A DNA stretch of 64,000 nt from Chordibacter sp038110535 (GCA_038110535.1 JAYNJW010000008.1:3380-67379); one strand, 5' to 3'; positions 6,839 through 16,137 are shown, numbered from the stretch's first letter. Notes: a model not told the origin generated them from the letters alone. Numbers and translations are program-made.

Positions 6839-9800
6839 ATGAAAGCAAAAACAAGATTCCTTCTTCTCTTCTTTAGTGCGGCCTTTCCGCTCCTTGTTCT
6901 CGGTCAGCATCGCATGCCTCAGGACAGTTGGTATGTGGACCGAGAAATTCCCTTTCCGGCTATGCCCGGGCTTTATAATCCGCGCTCGTTGGTTATATCT
7001 GAATCCGGAGATATCTACATTGCCGAATGGTCAAGTCATCGAGTTTCCATATGGGGTGAGAATGGAAATTTTAAGGGGAGCTTCGGGCAATATGGAAATG
7101 CGGATGGGCAGTTTAACCATCCATCCTCCATTGCTCTTTCAGAAAATGAGATTTATGTTTGCAATTGGCACGGCCATAATGTGAAGGTTTTTAATTTGGA
7201 AGGAGAATTTTTACGAGCTTGGGGAAATTATGGCCAAGGGGAGGGCCAATTTTATCATCCGAGCGGCATTTGGGCCGATCAAAATGGAACGAATGGTGGA
7301 GAAATTTATGTTTCCGACCACAACAATCACCGGGTTCAAGTATTTGACGAAAATGGAACTTTCATCCGAACCTTTGGAAGCTACGGCGGTGGAGATGGGC
7401 AGTTAAATTACGCAAACGGTGTCGGTGTTGGACCTGATGGTATGGTTTATGTTTCTTCCAAGCACTCCAACAAAATTCAGGTTTTTTCAAAGGACGGAAA
7501 TTTTTCCAGATCCTTCCAGACAAACGGATATCCCTGGCAAATGGATTTTTACCAAAACATGATAGCGGTTGCTATGGCAGACCATCATCGGGTGGAAGTC
7601 TTTGATTTGAATGGCACTTCACTCGGATATTTTGGACAATCGGGGTCAGCTGTTGGTCAGATTAATTATCCTACCAGTCTGGCATTCGATGCATCTGGCA
7701 GGTTGCAGGTTTGTGAGCAAAACACTCACCGGCTACAAACCTTTGAAACCAATGGAACAAGCTTGGGGACATTAGGTTTTTATGGGAGATCAGACTTCAG
7801 GCCATATGGATTGGAGGTAACGGAGGAAGAAACCTTTTTGGTGACGGATATCTCTGGGCACAGGGTGGCTGAAATTGATCAAAACGGTACCTTGGTCCGG
7901 ATGATTGCGACCGAAGGAGATGGCGAGGGCCTGGTTTATTACCCCAGGGATGTTCACTTGGGCAGTAACGGAAGGATTTATGTCTGCGATACCAATCGCC
8001 ACCGCATACAGGTCTTTGATCGAAACGGCACCTTTCACCATATGATCGGATCTCAAGGTTCAGCCAATGGACAGTTCAATCAGCCATGGGCCATTGTTTC
8101 TTCGGAGTCGGAACTCTTTGTTCTCGATCGATACAATCATAGGGTTCAAGCCTTCGACCTCAATGGGACTTATCTTCGATCCATTGGTGCATATGGCAAT
8201 CTGGAGGGACAGTTTAGCAATCCAATGGACTTGGATTGGGACGATGAGGGAAATCTTGTCGTAGTTGATCATTCAAACAGAAGAATTGTTCATATGTCGA
8301 CTGAGGGTGAGTTTGTCCGGCAGTATAACACCCCAAACTATGAGCATTTTGTCAGCAACCTCAATAGTGGCGTGTTGGTATTAACCAGGCACAATACTTT
8401 GGGAATTTACGATGTCGGAGGGTCTAGGTTGAAGGAGTGGTATGACGACCAATTGGATGAGGCGAAGGTTGCGTCACTTGAGGACGGTGGGTTTGTTCGC
8501 ATTTCCAACTACAGTAAAACCTTGAAGCTTTATCGCTCAACCTTCCGAAATGTCCGCCTTGACCCCGATGATGGAATACCTTTCCCCGAAGTACTTTCTG
8601 TCAGCCAGAGGGAGGGGACGAATCTTCTTGATATAACCTATCAAATCAACGATGCCAACGACTCCACGGTTCACGCGGCCATGCTTGCCTTTGTTGATGG
8701 GGGGAACGATCTATCCAAAGTAATTGTTCCACGTAGCTTTAATGGTGGAATCTCTGGCAAACTCGATAACAATGTATCGACCAATCAGGAACACACCGTG
8801 GCTTGGAATGTTGGCGATGACTGGAATGTCGGATTTGGTGAGCTTCAGGTCGAGATTCTGGCCAAGGATAATCGCAACCTGCTCGACCTTCACTTCCTAT
8901 CGCTTCCCGTGGGCGGGGATGGAAACGCGAGTGATCTGGTGATCAACCGGTCGCCCCTTACCGACGCCGATTTTCTTTCCGTTTGGTATTGGCTATTAGC
9001 CAGCGGAGATCCTGGAATCGAGTTATTGGGCTCATCCATTGTTCCAGCACTTGAAGGGCAGGCGCCCAGTTTCCAGCCTTCCGATCCCGGCAATCTTGTT
9101 GCCTGGTTGGATGCCAATGACCTGCAAGGCAATGGAGGGACCACAGCAAATGATACGGTAGTTACCGAATGGGGAAATAAAGCAGACGGGGCAAATCCTT
9201 TCACCCAAACCAATACCAGTAAGCAACCCGTGCTCCATTCCAATATTCTTAAGAGTAAGCCAGGGGTATTTTTTGATGACATTGATGACGGGATGTCATC
9301 AACCGTAGAAATTAATGCCTATCCCTACACGGTGGCGGTGCTTTTTAATTGCCTGAATACCTCTGGTGCTGGCAGGAGAGCAGTGCAAGGCTCCCAAAAC
9401 TGGCTGATTGGTCCCTACGGAAACAATGTAGCTTTTCATCAGCCTTCGGGGGGGTGGGTGTCACACGGACGCGTACCTCTGGTGGCGGAAAAGTTTTATT
9501 TGGCGGTTGGAGTAACGACTGATCAGGAATCACGGTTTTATGTCAATGGAAAGGACGAGACCACGAACCAAGGGGCGAGGTACTGGCCAGGATCTTTGCA
9601 CCTGGGGGCCAGCGGCGGTTCGGGCGAACGATTAAATGGTTACATCTGTGAAATGCTGGCTTATGACAAGGCACTTAGCTCTGCAGAGCTCGCTGATTTG
9701 AATGAGTACTTCTCTTACAAGTGGGGAATCCGCCAATCCTACGCGGACGGCAGTTCAACCACTGCTACCGGCCGATCCTATCTGCTTGGCAAAATGAACC

Positions 9801-9985
9801 TGAGGGAAGCCACCGCCGATGAGGTCCAGCGGGCCCGGGAAGGTGCCGTGTCGGGCAGCGTCAACCAATTTACTCCCAGTTTCCAAGTCGGGCCAAATGA
9901 ACGGCCCCAACGGGTCAATGAATACGGCTTTGATACCAACACGAACAGCGGGATCTGGGTGGTACCAGCGGCGACCAATCCCTAG
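6839..9985 (+). CDS. giant secreted NHL-repeat protein with LamG-like domain
   Basis: A 1048-residue exported protein. Residues 1-22 form a signal peptide (cleavage near VLG-Q). Residues about 35-500 hold roughly ten NHL beta-propeller repeats with the recurring pattern G-x-G-Q-F/L-N-x-P, I/V-Y-V-x-D-x-x-x-H-R-V-Q-V-F and N-G-T-F/L. Residues about 745-965 look like a LamG/concanavalin domain (LVAWLDANDLQGNGG at its start, LNEYFSYKWGI at its end), a layout common in large Verrucomicrobial secreted proteins. The last 80 residues are unrecognised. NHL domains usually bind protein or glycan and are not enzymes. It is followed by another giant secreted protein; the type II system at 16 kb is a possible exporter (inference). 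Confidence 0.85.
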   Translation: MKAKTRFLLLFFSAAFPLLVLGQHRMPQDSWYVDREIPFPAMPGLYNPRSLVISESGDIYIAEWSSHRVSIWGENGNFKGSFGQYGNADGQFNHPSSIALSENEIYVCNWHGHNVKVFNLEGEFLRAWGNYGQGEGQFYHPSGIWADQNGTNGGEIYVSDHNNHRVQVFDENGTFIRTFGSYGGGDGQLNYANGVGVGPDGMVYVSSKHSNKIQVFSKDGNFSRSFQTNGYPWQMDFYQNMIAVAMADHHRVEVFDLNGTSLGYFGQSGSAVGQINYPTSLAFDASGRLQVCEQNTHRLQTFETNGTSLGTLGFYGRSDFRPYGLEVTEEETFLVTDISGHRVAEIDQNGTLVRMIATEGDGEGLVYYPRDVHLGSNGRIYVCDTNRHRIQVFDRNGTFHHMIGSQGSANGQFNQPWAIVSSESELFVLDRYNHRVQAFDLNGTYLRSIGAYGNLEGQFSNPMDLDWDDEGNLVVVDHSNRRIVHMSTEGEFVRQYNTPNYEHFVSNLNSGVLVLTRHNTLGIYDVGGSRLKEWYDDQLDEAKVASLEDGGFVRISNYSKTLKLYRSTFRNVRLDPDDGIPFPEVLSVSQREGTNLLDITYQINDANDSTVHAAMLAFVDGGNDLSKVIVPRSFNGGISGKLDNNVSTNQEHTVAWNVGDDWNVGFGELQVEILAKDNRNLLDLHFLSLPVGGDGNASDLVINRSPLTDADFLSVWYWLLASGDPGIELLGSSIVPALEGQAPSFQPSDPGNLVAWLDANDLQGNGGTTANDTVVTEWGNKADGANPFTQTNTSKQPVLHSNILKSKPGVFFDDIDDGMSSTVEINAYPYTVAVLFNCLNTSGAGRRAVQGSQNWLIGPYGNNVAFHQPSGGWVSHGRVPLVAEKFYLAVGVTTDQESRFYVNGKDETTNQGARYWPGSLHLGASGGSGERLNGYICEMLAYDKALSSAELADLNEYFSYKWGIRQSYADGSSTTATGRSYLLGKMNLREATADEVQRAREGAVSGSVNQFTPSFQVGPNERPQRVNEYGFDTNTNSGIWVVPAATNP

Positions 9986-10043
9986 GTAATTGCAAGAGGA
10001 TCAAACCTCCGCAGAGTCCACAGATGCTGAAACCGTTGTACCA

Positions 10044-13000
10044 ATGACTTTTCCAATCTCTATCAATCGAGAACTTTTCTCCAGGATGGGATTGCTCTGT
10101 GCATTTCTGGTCGTCGTTCCATGTGCATGGGCCCAGTTTACCTTCGAACAAAAGTCCCAACCAGCTGGCATCTTTACGACGGTGTCCCAAACTTTTGAGG
10201 CTGATACTTTGGTATATTCTCAGTCGATCAACCTTGTTTCCGGTACCTATGTGTTTACCCATTGGGAATTAAATGATGTGCGGATGGACGACTCCGTGGG
10301 ATCGGCCGTGACCAATTTAAAATTCAATATCGGTGAAAATACCGTGGCGGTCGCTCATTACCTTGATAAATCGTTAGATTCGGATGGGGACACAATTCCG
10401 GATTGGTACGAATTGCGATATTTGGGCAACCTCGATGGGAACCAATCGCATGACAATGATGGGGACGGCATATCTTTGCTCCAGGAGTATAGTTTCGATC
10501 TAAGTCCCAGTATTTCTGATCAATCCAAACCCGGGGGCATATCCCGTCGCCGTTCCCAAACTACCTTCGTAAATCTTGGTGGGGCCAGAAAACTTTCCAT
10601 AAGTAGCGATCCCCGGGGCCTGTTGGCCTCTGAAATCACCTATCCGGAGGTTAACTCAACATTCGTTTCCACTAATTTATCCGGTGCGAATGGCAGTTAT
10701 TATTTTTCCCACTGGGAAGTCAATGGTGTGCGTGTTGCCGATGAGGTGGGCATAGGACTGAGTAAGGTTGTTGAGGTCATGGATACCGATAAGCAGGTTG
10801 TGGCCAAGTATTTTGATCAGGATCAAGACGATGATTCCGATGGAATTCCTGACTGGTACGAATGGCACACCTTTGGAACCCTGAGCAACGACAAATCTTC
10901 CGATTCTGACAATGATTCGATCCTATTATCGGAAGAACGAAAATTTGGTCTCAATGCGGCTATTAGCGACTCGTTAAAACCCGGGGGGATATCACGTCGG
11001 CGTTCAGCAACGGTTGCGGTCAACCTAGGCGGGGCAACCCGGGTCAGGCTTTACAGTCAGCCCACCGGCTTGATCCCTTCCCAAACCCTCTTCCTCGAAA
11101 ACAATTCCACTTTTTCCACCGAGACCCTCTCTGGCTTGTCGCACGGTTATTATTTTTCTCATTGGGAGGTAAACGGTCAGCGAATGGCTGATTCCACAGG
11201 AATTGGCTTGGGTGCCGCTCAGACCGTCCTGGATGCAAGTAAGGAAATCGTGGCAAAGTTTTACGATCAGGACGAAGATCTTGATGCCGACGATATTCCG
11301 GACTGGTTTGAATGGCAGCAATTCGGAACCCTTTCTTTTGGCGAAACATCCGATCCTGATGGGGATGGTATACCTATCCAAGTAGAGAGGGTTTTTGGAA
11401 TGAGCAGCGTGATCGCCGACCAGCTTTCTCCGGGTGGTCTGTCGCGCCGAAGGTCCACTAGCACATCCTTTGTCTTTGACCCTGCGGGAGTAGTAGACAG
11501 TGATGGCGACGGGCTTTCGGACGACCTTGAAAATTCCTTGGGAACCAATCCAGAGCTCGCCGACACTGACGGTGATGGATATGACGATGCAGAAGAGTAT
11601 GCACTAGGAACGGATCCCACCTCCGCCACATCTTTGCCCAACCAACCGCCATCCAACCTTGTACCGATCGATCAAGGTCTCACCATTCTTGAAAATCGTC
11701 CGGTTGGTACTGTCGTGACCCAGTTTCAAGCATCTGATGCGGATGGGGATCTGATTACTTTTTCCCTAAGTGCTGGCAACGGAGATGGAGACAACGCGCT
11801 TTTCTCTATTGATAACAACGGGACCCTGCAATCCTTAGCCGTTTTTGACTACGAGTTAAATGCTTCCACCTTTTCTATCCGAGTTTCAGCAAGTGATGGC
11901 AACCAGGGAGTTGTGGAAGGCAACTTTACCATTTATCTGCTCGATGTCGATGACACTCCTCCAGTACTTCTACTAAATGGAGATGCGAACATAACCCATT
12001 TGGCTGGATATCCCTACTTCGATGCCAATGCAACTTGGATGGATGAAGTGGATGGAAACGGAACGATTTCGGGAAGTGGAGAAGTTAATGCCACAGTGCC
12101 GGGTAACTACCTTCTTTCTTATACCTACACGGATGAGGCAGGCAATACCGCCCAGACCGCTATCCGGGAAATTGAGGTAATCAATCTTCCGCCGGAAGAT
12201 TTGTATGTTTTGAACGATGCTCCTTTGAGTATCTTGGAAAATGAGCCCAATGGTACGAAGGTGGCTGTCTTTTACGGAAGTGACCAAAATCCAGACAGTA
12301 TATTGTCCTACCGCTTGATGGACTTTTCAGATTTGAATCATTCATTTGATCCAAATATGACGGAGAATAATATCTCCGAGTTGCAAGCTTTGAACATTTT
12401 TCGTTTGGACGAAAATGGAGCACTTTTCACCTTACGACCGCTAGATTATGAGATTGATCCGAAAGAAATTCCAATTCTTGTCCGGGTTACAGATCAGCAT
12501 GGTGCACACTTTGAAAAACTTTTTATCGTGTCGGTCGCCAATGTGGTGGAAGATTTTGATGGAGATGGGGTGGAAGATTATTATGACCCTGACGATGATG
12601 GCGATGGTTATGAAGACAATCTCGAAGACGAATACGGGTTCAATTCTTTGGACAGGTGGCATTACCCAGAGGCACCCATCATCAGAACTCTGAAAGTCGA
12701 AGAGCACAACCAGACATTGGTATTCAGGGCCCATATCCTATCATCCGGGGGAGTGGGAAATATGGAAGCAGGCATATCGGTCTTTGATGAATTCGGTGCT
12801 TTTATCCATGAGTCCAGCACTTCTTGGAAGGATACCGACGAAGAAATTTTGTCTTTCTCACTGGCAGGCTTTGTTGGAGGACAGAAAATACGCTACCAGG
12901 CATTTGCCCACAATTTAGCTGGCGGAACAACCGGGCAATTCCTTGAATACCGGGTTGGGGGAAATGCGGACTTTGGAAAGTGGTGGTCTGCCGATAAAGA

Positions 13001-13274
13001 ATTGGAGGGTGGGTGGAGAGAATCTACTTGGCTGGGAACTTACTTGCCAAATCAGGAAAATGAGTGGGTCTATCATCTTCAACTTGGTTGGCTTTTTGTT
13101 CAGCTTGATGGCCAAGGTGGTTTATGGATGTGGATGCCTGAAGAAAAGTGGTTGTGGACAAAGCAGGGGGTCTGGCCTTTCTTGTGGTCGGATGCGACTG
13201 CCGGTTGGTTATATCCGATTTATGTTTCGGGAAATCGATACTTTTACGATTACAGCAACGAAGGAATTCGGTAA
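10044..13274 (+). CDS. giant secreted calcium-loop/cadherin repeat protein
   Basis: A 1076-residue exported protein. Residues 1-31 act as signal peptide (GLLCAFLVVVPCAWA-Q). Then come three 150-residue repeats to about residue 471, each with a HWEVNG module, a thrombospondin-3-like calcium loop (DSDGDTIPDWYE) and a GGISRRRS end. Next are an extra calcium-loop segment, a cadherin domain (533-638), a DUF5011/HYR-type Ig-like domain (640-712), a second cadherin-like domain, another D-rich calcium loop (836-880) and a C-terminal Trp/Tyr-rich domain (975-1076). It probably folds on calcium outside the cell as an adhesin or surface scaffold. The frame is open from TTG 9990; ATG 10044 or 10086 better fits the signal peptide. 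It lies close behind the NHL gene, probably in one unit. Confidence 0.82.
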   Translation: MTFPISINRELFSRMGLLCAFLVVVPCAWAQFTFEQKSQPAGIFTTVSQTFEADTLVYSQSINLVSGTYVFTHWELNDVRMDDSVGSAVTNLKFNIGENTVAVAHYLDKSLDSDGDTIPDWYELRYLGNLDGNQSHDNDGDGISLLQEYSFDLSPSISDQSKPGGISRRRSQTTFVNLGGARKLSISSDPRGLLASEITYPEVNSTFVSTNLSGANGSYYFSHWEVNGVRVADEVGIGLSKVVEVMDTDKQVVAKYFDQDQDDDSDGIPDWYEWHTFGTLSNDKSSDSDNDSILLSEERKFGLNAAISDSLKPGGISRRRSATVAVNLGGATRVRLYSQPTGLIPSQTLFLENNSTFSTETLSGLSHGYYFSHWEVNGQRMADSTGIGLGAAQTVLDASKEIVAKFYDQDEDLDADDIPDWFEWQQFGTLSFGETSDPDGDGIPIQVERVFGMSSVIADQLSPGGLSRRRSTSTSFVFDPAGVVDSDGDGLSDDLENSLGTNPELADTDGDGYDDAEEYALGTDPTSATSLPNQPPSNLVPIDQGLTILENRPVGTVVTQFQASDADGDLITFSLSAGNGDGDNALFSIDNNGTLQSLAVFDYELNASTFSIRVSASDGNQGVVEGNFTIYLLDVDDTPPVLLLNGDANITHLAGYPYFDANATWMDEVDGNGTISGSGEVNATVPGNYLLSYTYTDEAGNTAQTAIREIEVINLPPEDLYVLNDAPLSILENEPNGTKVAVFYGSDQNPDSILSYRLMDFSDLNHSFDPNMTENNISELQALNIFRLDENGALFTLRPLDYEIDPKEIPILVRVTDQHGAHFEKLFIVSVANVVEDFDGDGVEDYYDPDDDGDGYEDNLEDEYGFNSLDRWHYPEAPIIRTLKVEEHNQTLVFRAHILSSGGVGNMEAGISVFDEFGAFIHESSTSWKDTDEEILSFSLAGFVGGQKIRYQAFAHNLAGGTTGQFLEYRVGGNADFGKWWSADKELEGGWRESTWLGTYLPNQENEWVYHLQLGWLFVQLDGQGGLWMWMPEEKWLWTKQGVWPFLWSDATAGWLYPIYVSGNRYFYDYSNEGIR
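10137..11456 (+). repeat. three tandem 450-bp in-frame repeats
   Basis: The SRRRS codons occur at 10542-10556, 10992-11006 and 11442-11456, exactly 450 bp apart. Each unit codes for a beta-rich HWE(V/L)N module, an IPDW(Y/F)E calcium loop and a conserved (P)GG(I/L)SRRRS end. The DNA copies have diverged while the protein pattern and length are kept; the first unit is masked at its start by the signal peptide. Confidence 0.85.
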
Positions 13275-13329
13275 GGCAGGTAACTGGAGCTTATCTTCGA
13301 TTTTCTATAAGTAAAGTTATCCACTTACA

Positions 13330-13713
13330 TTATTCCACGCCTATGTCAGAAAGGCTGATCTCTTGGGCATCTTTCCAGAGGTGTTCGAGAGCATAATTTT
13401 CCCGTTGTTCTTGGGAAAATAGATGAACCACAAAATCAATCGCATCCAAAATTAACCAACCTCCAGGCTTGAACCTCTCCCGGGATAAGGTTTCCACCGC
13501 ATTCTCTTTGAGGGTTTTTTCAAGGTTGTCCCGAAGTGCCTTGAGGTGGGGGTCGGAAGTGCCGGTAGCAATAATAAAGCAGTCTGTCAGGGGAGAATGT
13601 TCACCGAAATACAGAAGCCTTACATCCTCGGCCTTCTTATCAAGTAAAGAATTACAGGCAAGTTTGAGGTTTTGTTGAAGTTGTGACTTGGACGGGGGAA
13701 TAACATTACTCAT
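13330..13713 (-). CDS. rsfS: ribosome silencing factor RsfS
   Basis: A 127-residue RsfS/DUF143 protein, which binds ribosomal protein L14 and blocks subunit joining when nutrients are scarce. The family core DCFIIATGTSDPHLKALRD and the GGWILLD/DFVVHLF region (here GGWLILDAIDFVVHLFS) are present, with the usual length. It follows nadD by 15 bases on the minus strand, the conserved nadD-rsfS pairing seen in many bacteria. Confidence 0.94.
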   Translation of the reverse strand: MSNVIPPSKSQLQQNLKLACNSLLDKKAEDVRLLYFGEHSPLTDCFIIATGTSDPHLKALRDNLEKTLKENAVETLSRERFKPGGWLILDAIDFVVHLFSQEQRENYALEHLWKDAQEISLSDIGVE

Positions 13714-13728
13714 GCAGCGAATTTTATT

Positions 13729-14334
13729 TTATGAGGAAACAAGATTATGATTGCGTATGTAGGAAGCTACTTCGCGAGGAATGGAGGCACCAGGCAGACG
13801 ATTGCATCTGAGCTGCGCACGGATTTCAGAGGAAGAAAGATGGATCAGTGAATTATCCATAAAAGAAAAACGAAGGTTCTGAATGCCAGGTTTGCGCAGG
13901 TGGCTGCTCTGTCTGGCGAAGACCAGAAAGTGTACCAAAGTGGCGAGCAGATCCACCTTTTTCCATTCCGCCAATCGGGAGAACTGATCATCTCCAAGAA
14001 TAAAAAAAAGTTCATGGTCGGGGAACTGGGATCTGACCTCCTCAATGGTCTCATAGGAGTATCGCGTCTTGGCGTGTTTAATTTCAGCATCGTAGGCCTC
14101 CATATGAGAATGGTCCTGGCAAATTTTCTTAACCATAGAAAGCCGGTCCAAGGCAGAAAAAAAAGCTGGTTCAGTACGTAAGGGGGCCTGATGTGCCGGA
14201 CAGAAAAGAAGCTTATCCAGCTGGGCTTTTTCAATGGCAATCTTGGCAATTTGCAGATGTCCATTGTGGGGAGGATCAAAAGTACCCCCAAAAAAGCCGA
14301 GTCGTGGTGTTCGAGGATTCAGCAATTTTCCCAT
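13729..14334 (-). CDS. nadD: nicotinate-nucleotide adenylyltransferase
   Basis: A 201-residue NadD, making deamido-NAD from nicotinate mononucleotide and ATP in NAD synthesis. It has GFFGGTFDPPHNGHL with the nucleotidyltransferase HxGH motif, FILGDDQFSRLAEW, and HLSSSEIRAQL near the end (the (S/T)xSSxxIR motif). ATG 14334 is chosen because it has a GAGG site upstream and begins 7 bases after the preceding stop; a longer frame to 14427 would overlap the cyclase gene. It sits between the diadenylate cyclase and rsfS genes. Confidence 0.94.
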   Translation of the reverse strand: MGKLLNPRTPRLGFFGGTFDPPHNGHLQIAKIAIEKAQLDKLLFCPAHQAPLRTEPAFFSALDRLSMVKKICQDHSHMEAYDAEIKHAKTRYSYETIEEVRSQFPDHELFFILGDDQFSRLAEWKKVDLLATLVHFLVFARQSSHLRKPGIQNLRFSFMDNSLIHLSSSEIRAQLRCNRLPGASIPREVASYIRNHNLVSS

Positions 14335-14341
14335 GTAAGCC

Positions 14342-15697
14342 TCAAAAGGCACGACCGGCGGACTTTTCAAACAAGGTAAACATCCTGCCTTTTCTGAAAT
14401 AAGTGACCTGGCCGGAAGAGGATACAACCAACGCTATTGAATTGGTTGCATGGGAGATGGCCGCAGCGGCTACATGTCTCGTTCCCAGTCCTCCTGGCAG
14501 GACAATGTTGTCCGCTTTTGCCTGAATTAAACTCCCTGCGGTTTCCACCACACCATTTCCCCGGACGATGAAAGCACCATCAATCAAAGCCAGCTCTTTG
14601 ATGGTTTCATCCATGAATGGATTGAGAATATTTCGATCTTCTTCCTCATAGCCATGAAAGGGGTTAAGAATGAGTTGCTTGGATCGTTTGTATACCTCCT
14701 CATGGTCACCCAGAATAAACATGGCACCGATGGACTTCCCTTCGCGGCCGGTCAGGGCGAGATCGGTGGCAATTGCAGTAAGCCGTTCCAATGCCTCCGC
14801 AGAGACTCCGCTCGGGAGCATGTCTTCTTCGTGTCCGATAACAGACTCAAATTCCTCATCCACATCGACGACCAGAACGGTGTCGAGCTGTCCACTCTGG
14901 GGGATACCGCCGATACAACATACGCGGTCTTTGAAGCCAAATATTTGGCGGGTCAGGCCAAGAAGTATAGCAGCCCTGAGCTGGGATAGTCTCGAATTAG
15001 AAACTGCACGAACGGCCAGTGCTGCGTGGGCCCGGTGATGATCGAGTTCATGCTCGGACACGCCCTCTCCGGCTAGCACTACCCGGAAGCCCGGAAAGGT
15101 CATGCGGGGAGCCAGGGATGCGGGGAATGCATCCGTGAACACTAAAATGGTCGAGCAATCTGCAGCTTTGGCAATTTTTGCGGCTTCATCAGTGAGCAAT
15201 TTATTAAATTTAGTACGCCTTCGGGCAGGCCTTTCATCGGTTCCCGCAAAGGCGTGCCGCACCACAGTCTTAAAGTCGGACAAATCACGGGCCATCCAAA
15301 GATGGTCCATTACGGATTTGTCCTGAAAGGTACGGGCAAGGGTGGCGAGGAAAGACAGGTAATTCTTGGCGTTCTCGTTGGCGAGAAGGAGGAAAACATA
15401 CCTGATCTCATCGTAACTTCCCTGACCGCTAAAGGATAGACCAGTGGGACAGCGACCAATGGCCAACGCAAATGGTCTTTTCATTTTTACGCGGGCATGG
15501 GGCAGGGCGACACCTTCACCCAAATAGCTGGTGATGGCATGTTCCCGGGTGATTAATTCATCCAGGACTTTCTTGCGGGTACGGGGAGAAGGGAGCAGGG
15601 CTTTGAAGGTTCCAAGTAATTCGGAGTAAGCGGCATTCAGATCCTGATGAGACAGGTCAATCACTCTGCTAGACGAAATGTAGCGATCTATTCGCAT
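14342..15697 (-). CDS. CdaZ-type diadenylate cyclase with N-terminal PTS EIIA domain
   Basis: A 451-residue three-domain protein. Residues about 10-150 match a PTS EIIA type-2 (EIIA-Ntr) domain, with phosphorylatable His67 in GVALPHAR. Residues about 165-320 form an alpha/beta domain like the PK_C-type domain of CdaZ proteins, ending in LTGREGKSIGAMFILGD. Residues about 335-451 are a DAC (DisA_N) domain: D373-G-A begins the first catalytic motif and G405-TRH-VAA is the second (classically RHRAA, here RHVAA). DAC domains make c-di-AMP from two ATP. The EIIA domain could link cyclase output to PTS phosphorylation; that is inference. No membrane helix is seen. It lies between nuoA and nadD. Domain calls rest on motifs; activity is untested. 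Confidence 0.85.
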   Translation of the reverse strand: MRIDRYISSSRVIDLSHQDLNAAYSELLGTFKALLPSPRTRKKVLDELITREHAITSYLGEGVALPHARVKMKRPFALAIGRCPTGLSFSGQGSYDEIRYVFLLLANENAKNYLSFLATLARTFQDKSVMDHLWMARDLSDFKTVVRHAFAGTDERPARRRTKFNKLLTDEAAKIAKAADCSTILVFTDAFPASLAPRMTFPGFRVVLAGEGVSEHELDHHRAHAALAVRAVSNSRLSQLRAAILLGLTRQIFGFKDRVCCIGGIPQSGQLDTVLVVDVDEEFESVIGHEEDMLPSGVSAEALERLTAIATDLALTGREGKSIGAMFILGDHEEVYKRSKQLILNPFHGYEEEDRNILNPFMDETIKELALIDGAFIVRGNGVVETAGSLIQAKADNIVLPGGLGTRHVAAAAISHATNSIALVVSSSGQVTYFRKGRMFTLFEKSAGRAF

Positions 15698-15762
15698 GAC
15701 TCAGCGGGAGGGAATGAATTTTCGCAGGGAATGAATTCCCAACTTGAAGGATTGCGAAAATC

Positions 15763-16137
15763 TTACTTTTCCCACTCCAACGCTCCGCTCTTTAATTCGT
15801 AGATCAGCCCGACTACGAGCACAAAGGTGAAAAAAAGCATGGGCCCGAGCAAGGAAACTCCGGCAAAGGAAAGCTCCCGATGGGTAAGAACCCAAGGGAT
15901 CAGAAAGACCACATCGATATCAAAAAGAATAAATAACATCGCGGTTACATAGAATTTCACGGAATATCGTGAACTTCCCCCAACCTCAGAGGATAACCCG
16001 CATTCATAAGGGGAATCCTTGATCTTGCCTCGGGTGGCTCTTTGCCCGAAAAGATGGCTGGCCACCAAGATACCAACTCCGATCCCAACCGCGAGCACGA
16101 TTTGGATAAGCACGGGCAGAAAATCGGGTAAAGTCAT
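15763..16137 (-). CDS. nuoA: NADH-quinone oxidoreductase subunit A
   Basis: A 124-residue membrane subunit of respiratory complex I, with three helices (about residues 8-28, 62-82, 92-112). The loop KDSPYECGLSS and KFYVTAMLFILFDIDVVFL are strongly conserved NuoA/NdhC signatures (Cys in the Q-site loop, Asp/Glu in helix 2). No other nuo gene is in the window: the neighbours are the diadenylate cyclase gene and the divergent secretion operon, so this subunit is encoded apart from its partners or is a second copy. Confidence 0.95.
   Translation of the reverse strand: MTLPDFLPVLIQIVLAVGIGVGILVASHLFGQRATRGKIKDSPYECGLSSEVGGSSRYSVKFYVTAMLFILFDIDVVFLIPWVLTHRELSFAGVSLLGPMLFFTFVLVVGLIYELKSGALEWEK

Noticed and set aside
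11025..11656. Long minus-strand open frames opposite the 450-bp repeats
   Set aside because: They recur opposite each repeat and result from the repeat's codon pattern; they lack ribosome sites and family similarity.
14335..14427. Longer NadD start at 14427
   Set aside because: It would overlap the end of the cyclase gene in another frame, and ATG 14334 has a ribosome site and aligns with the family start.
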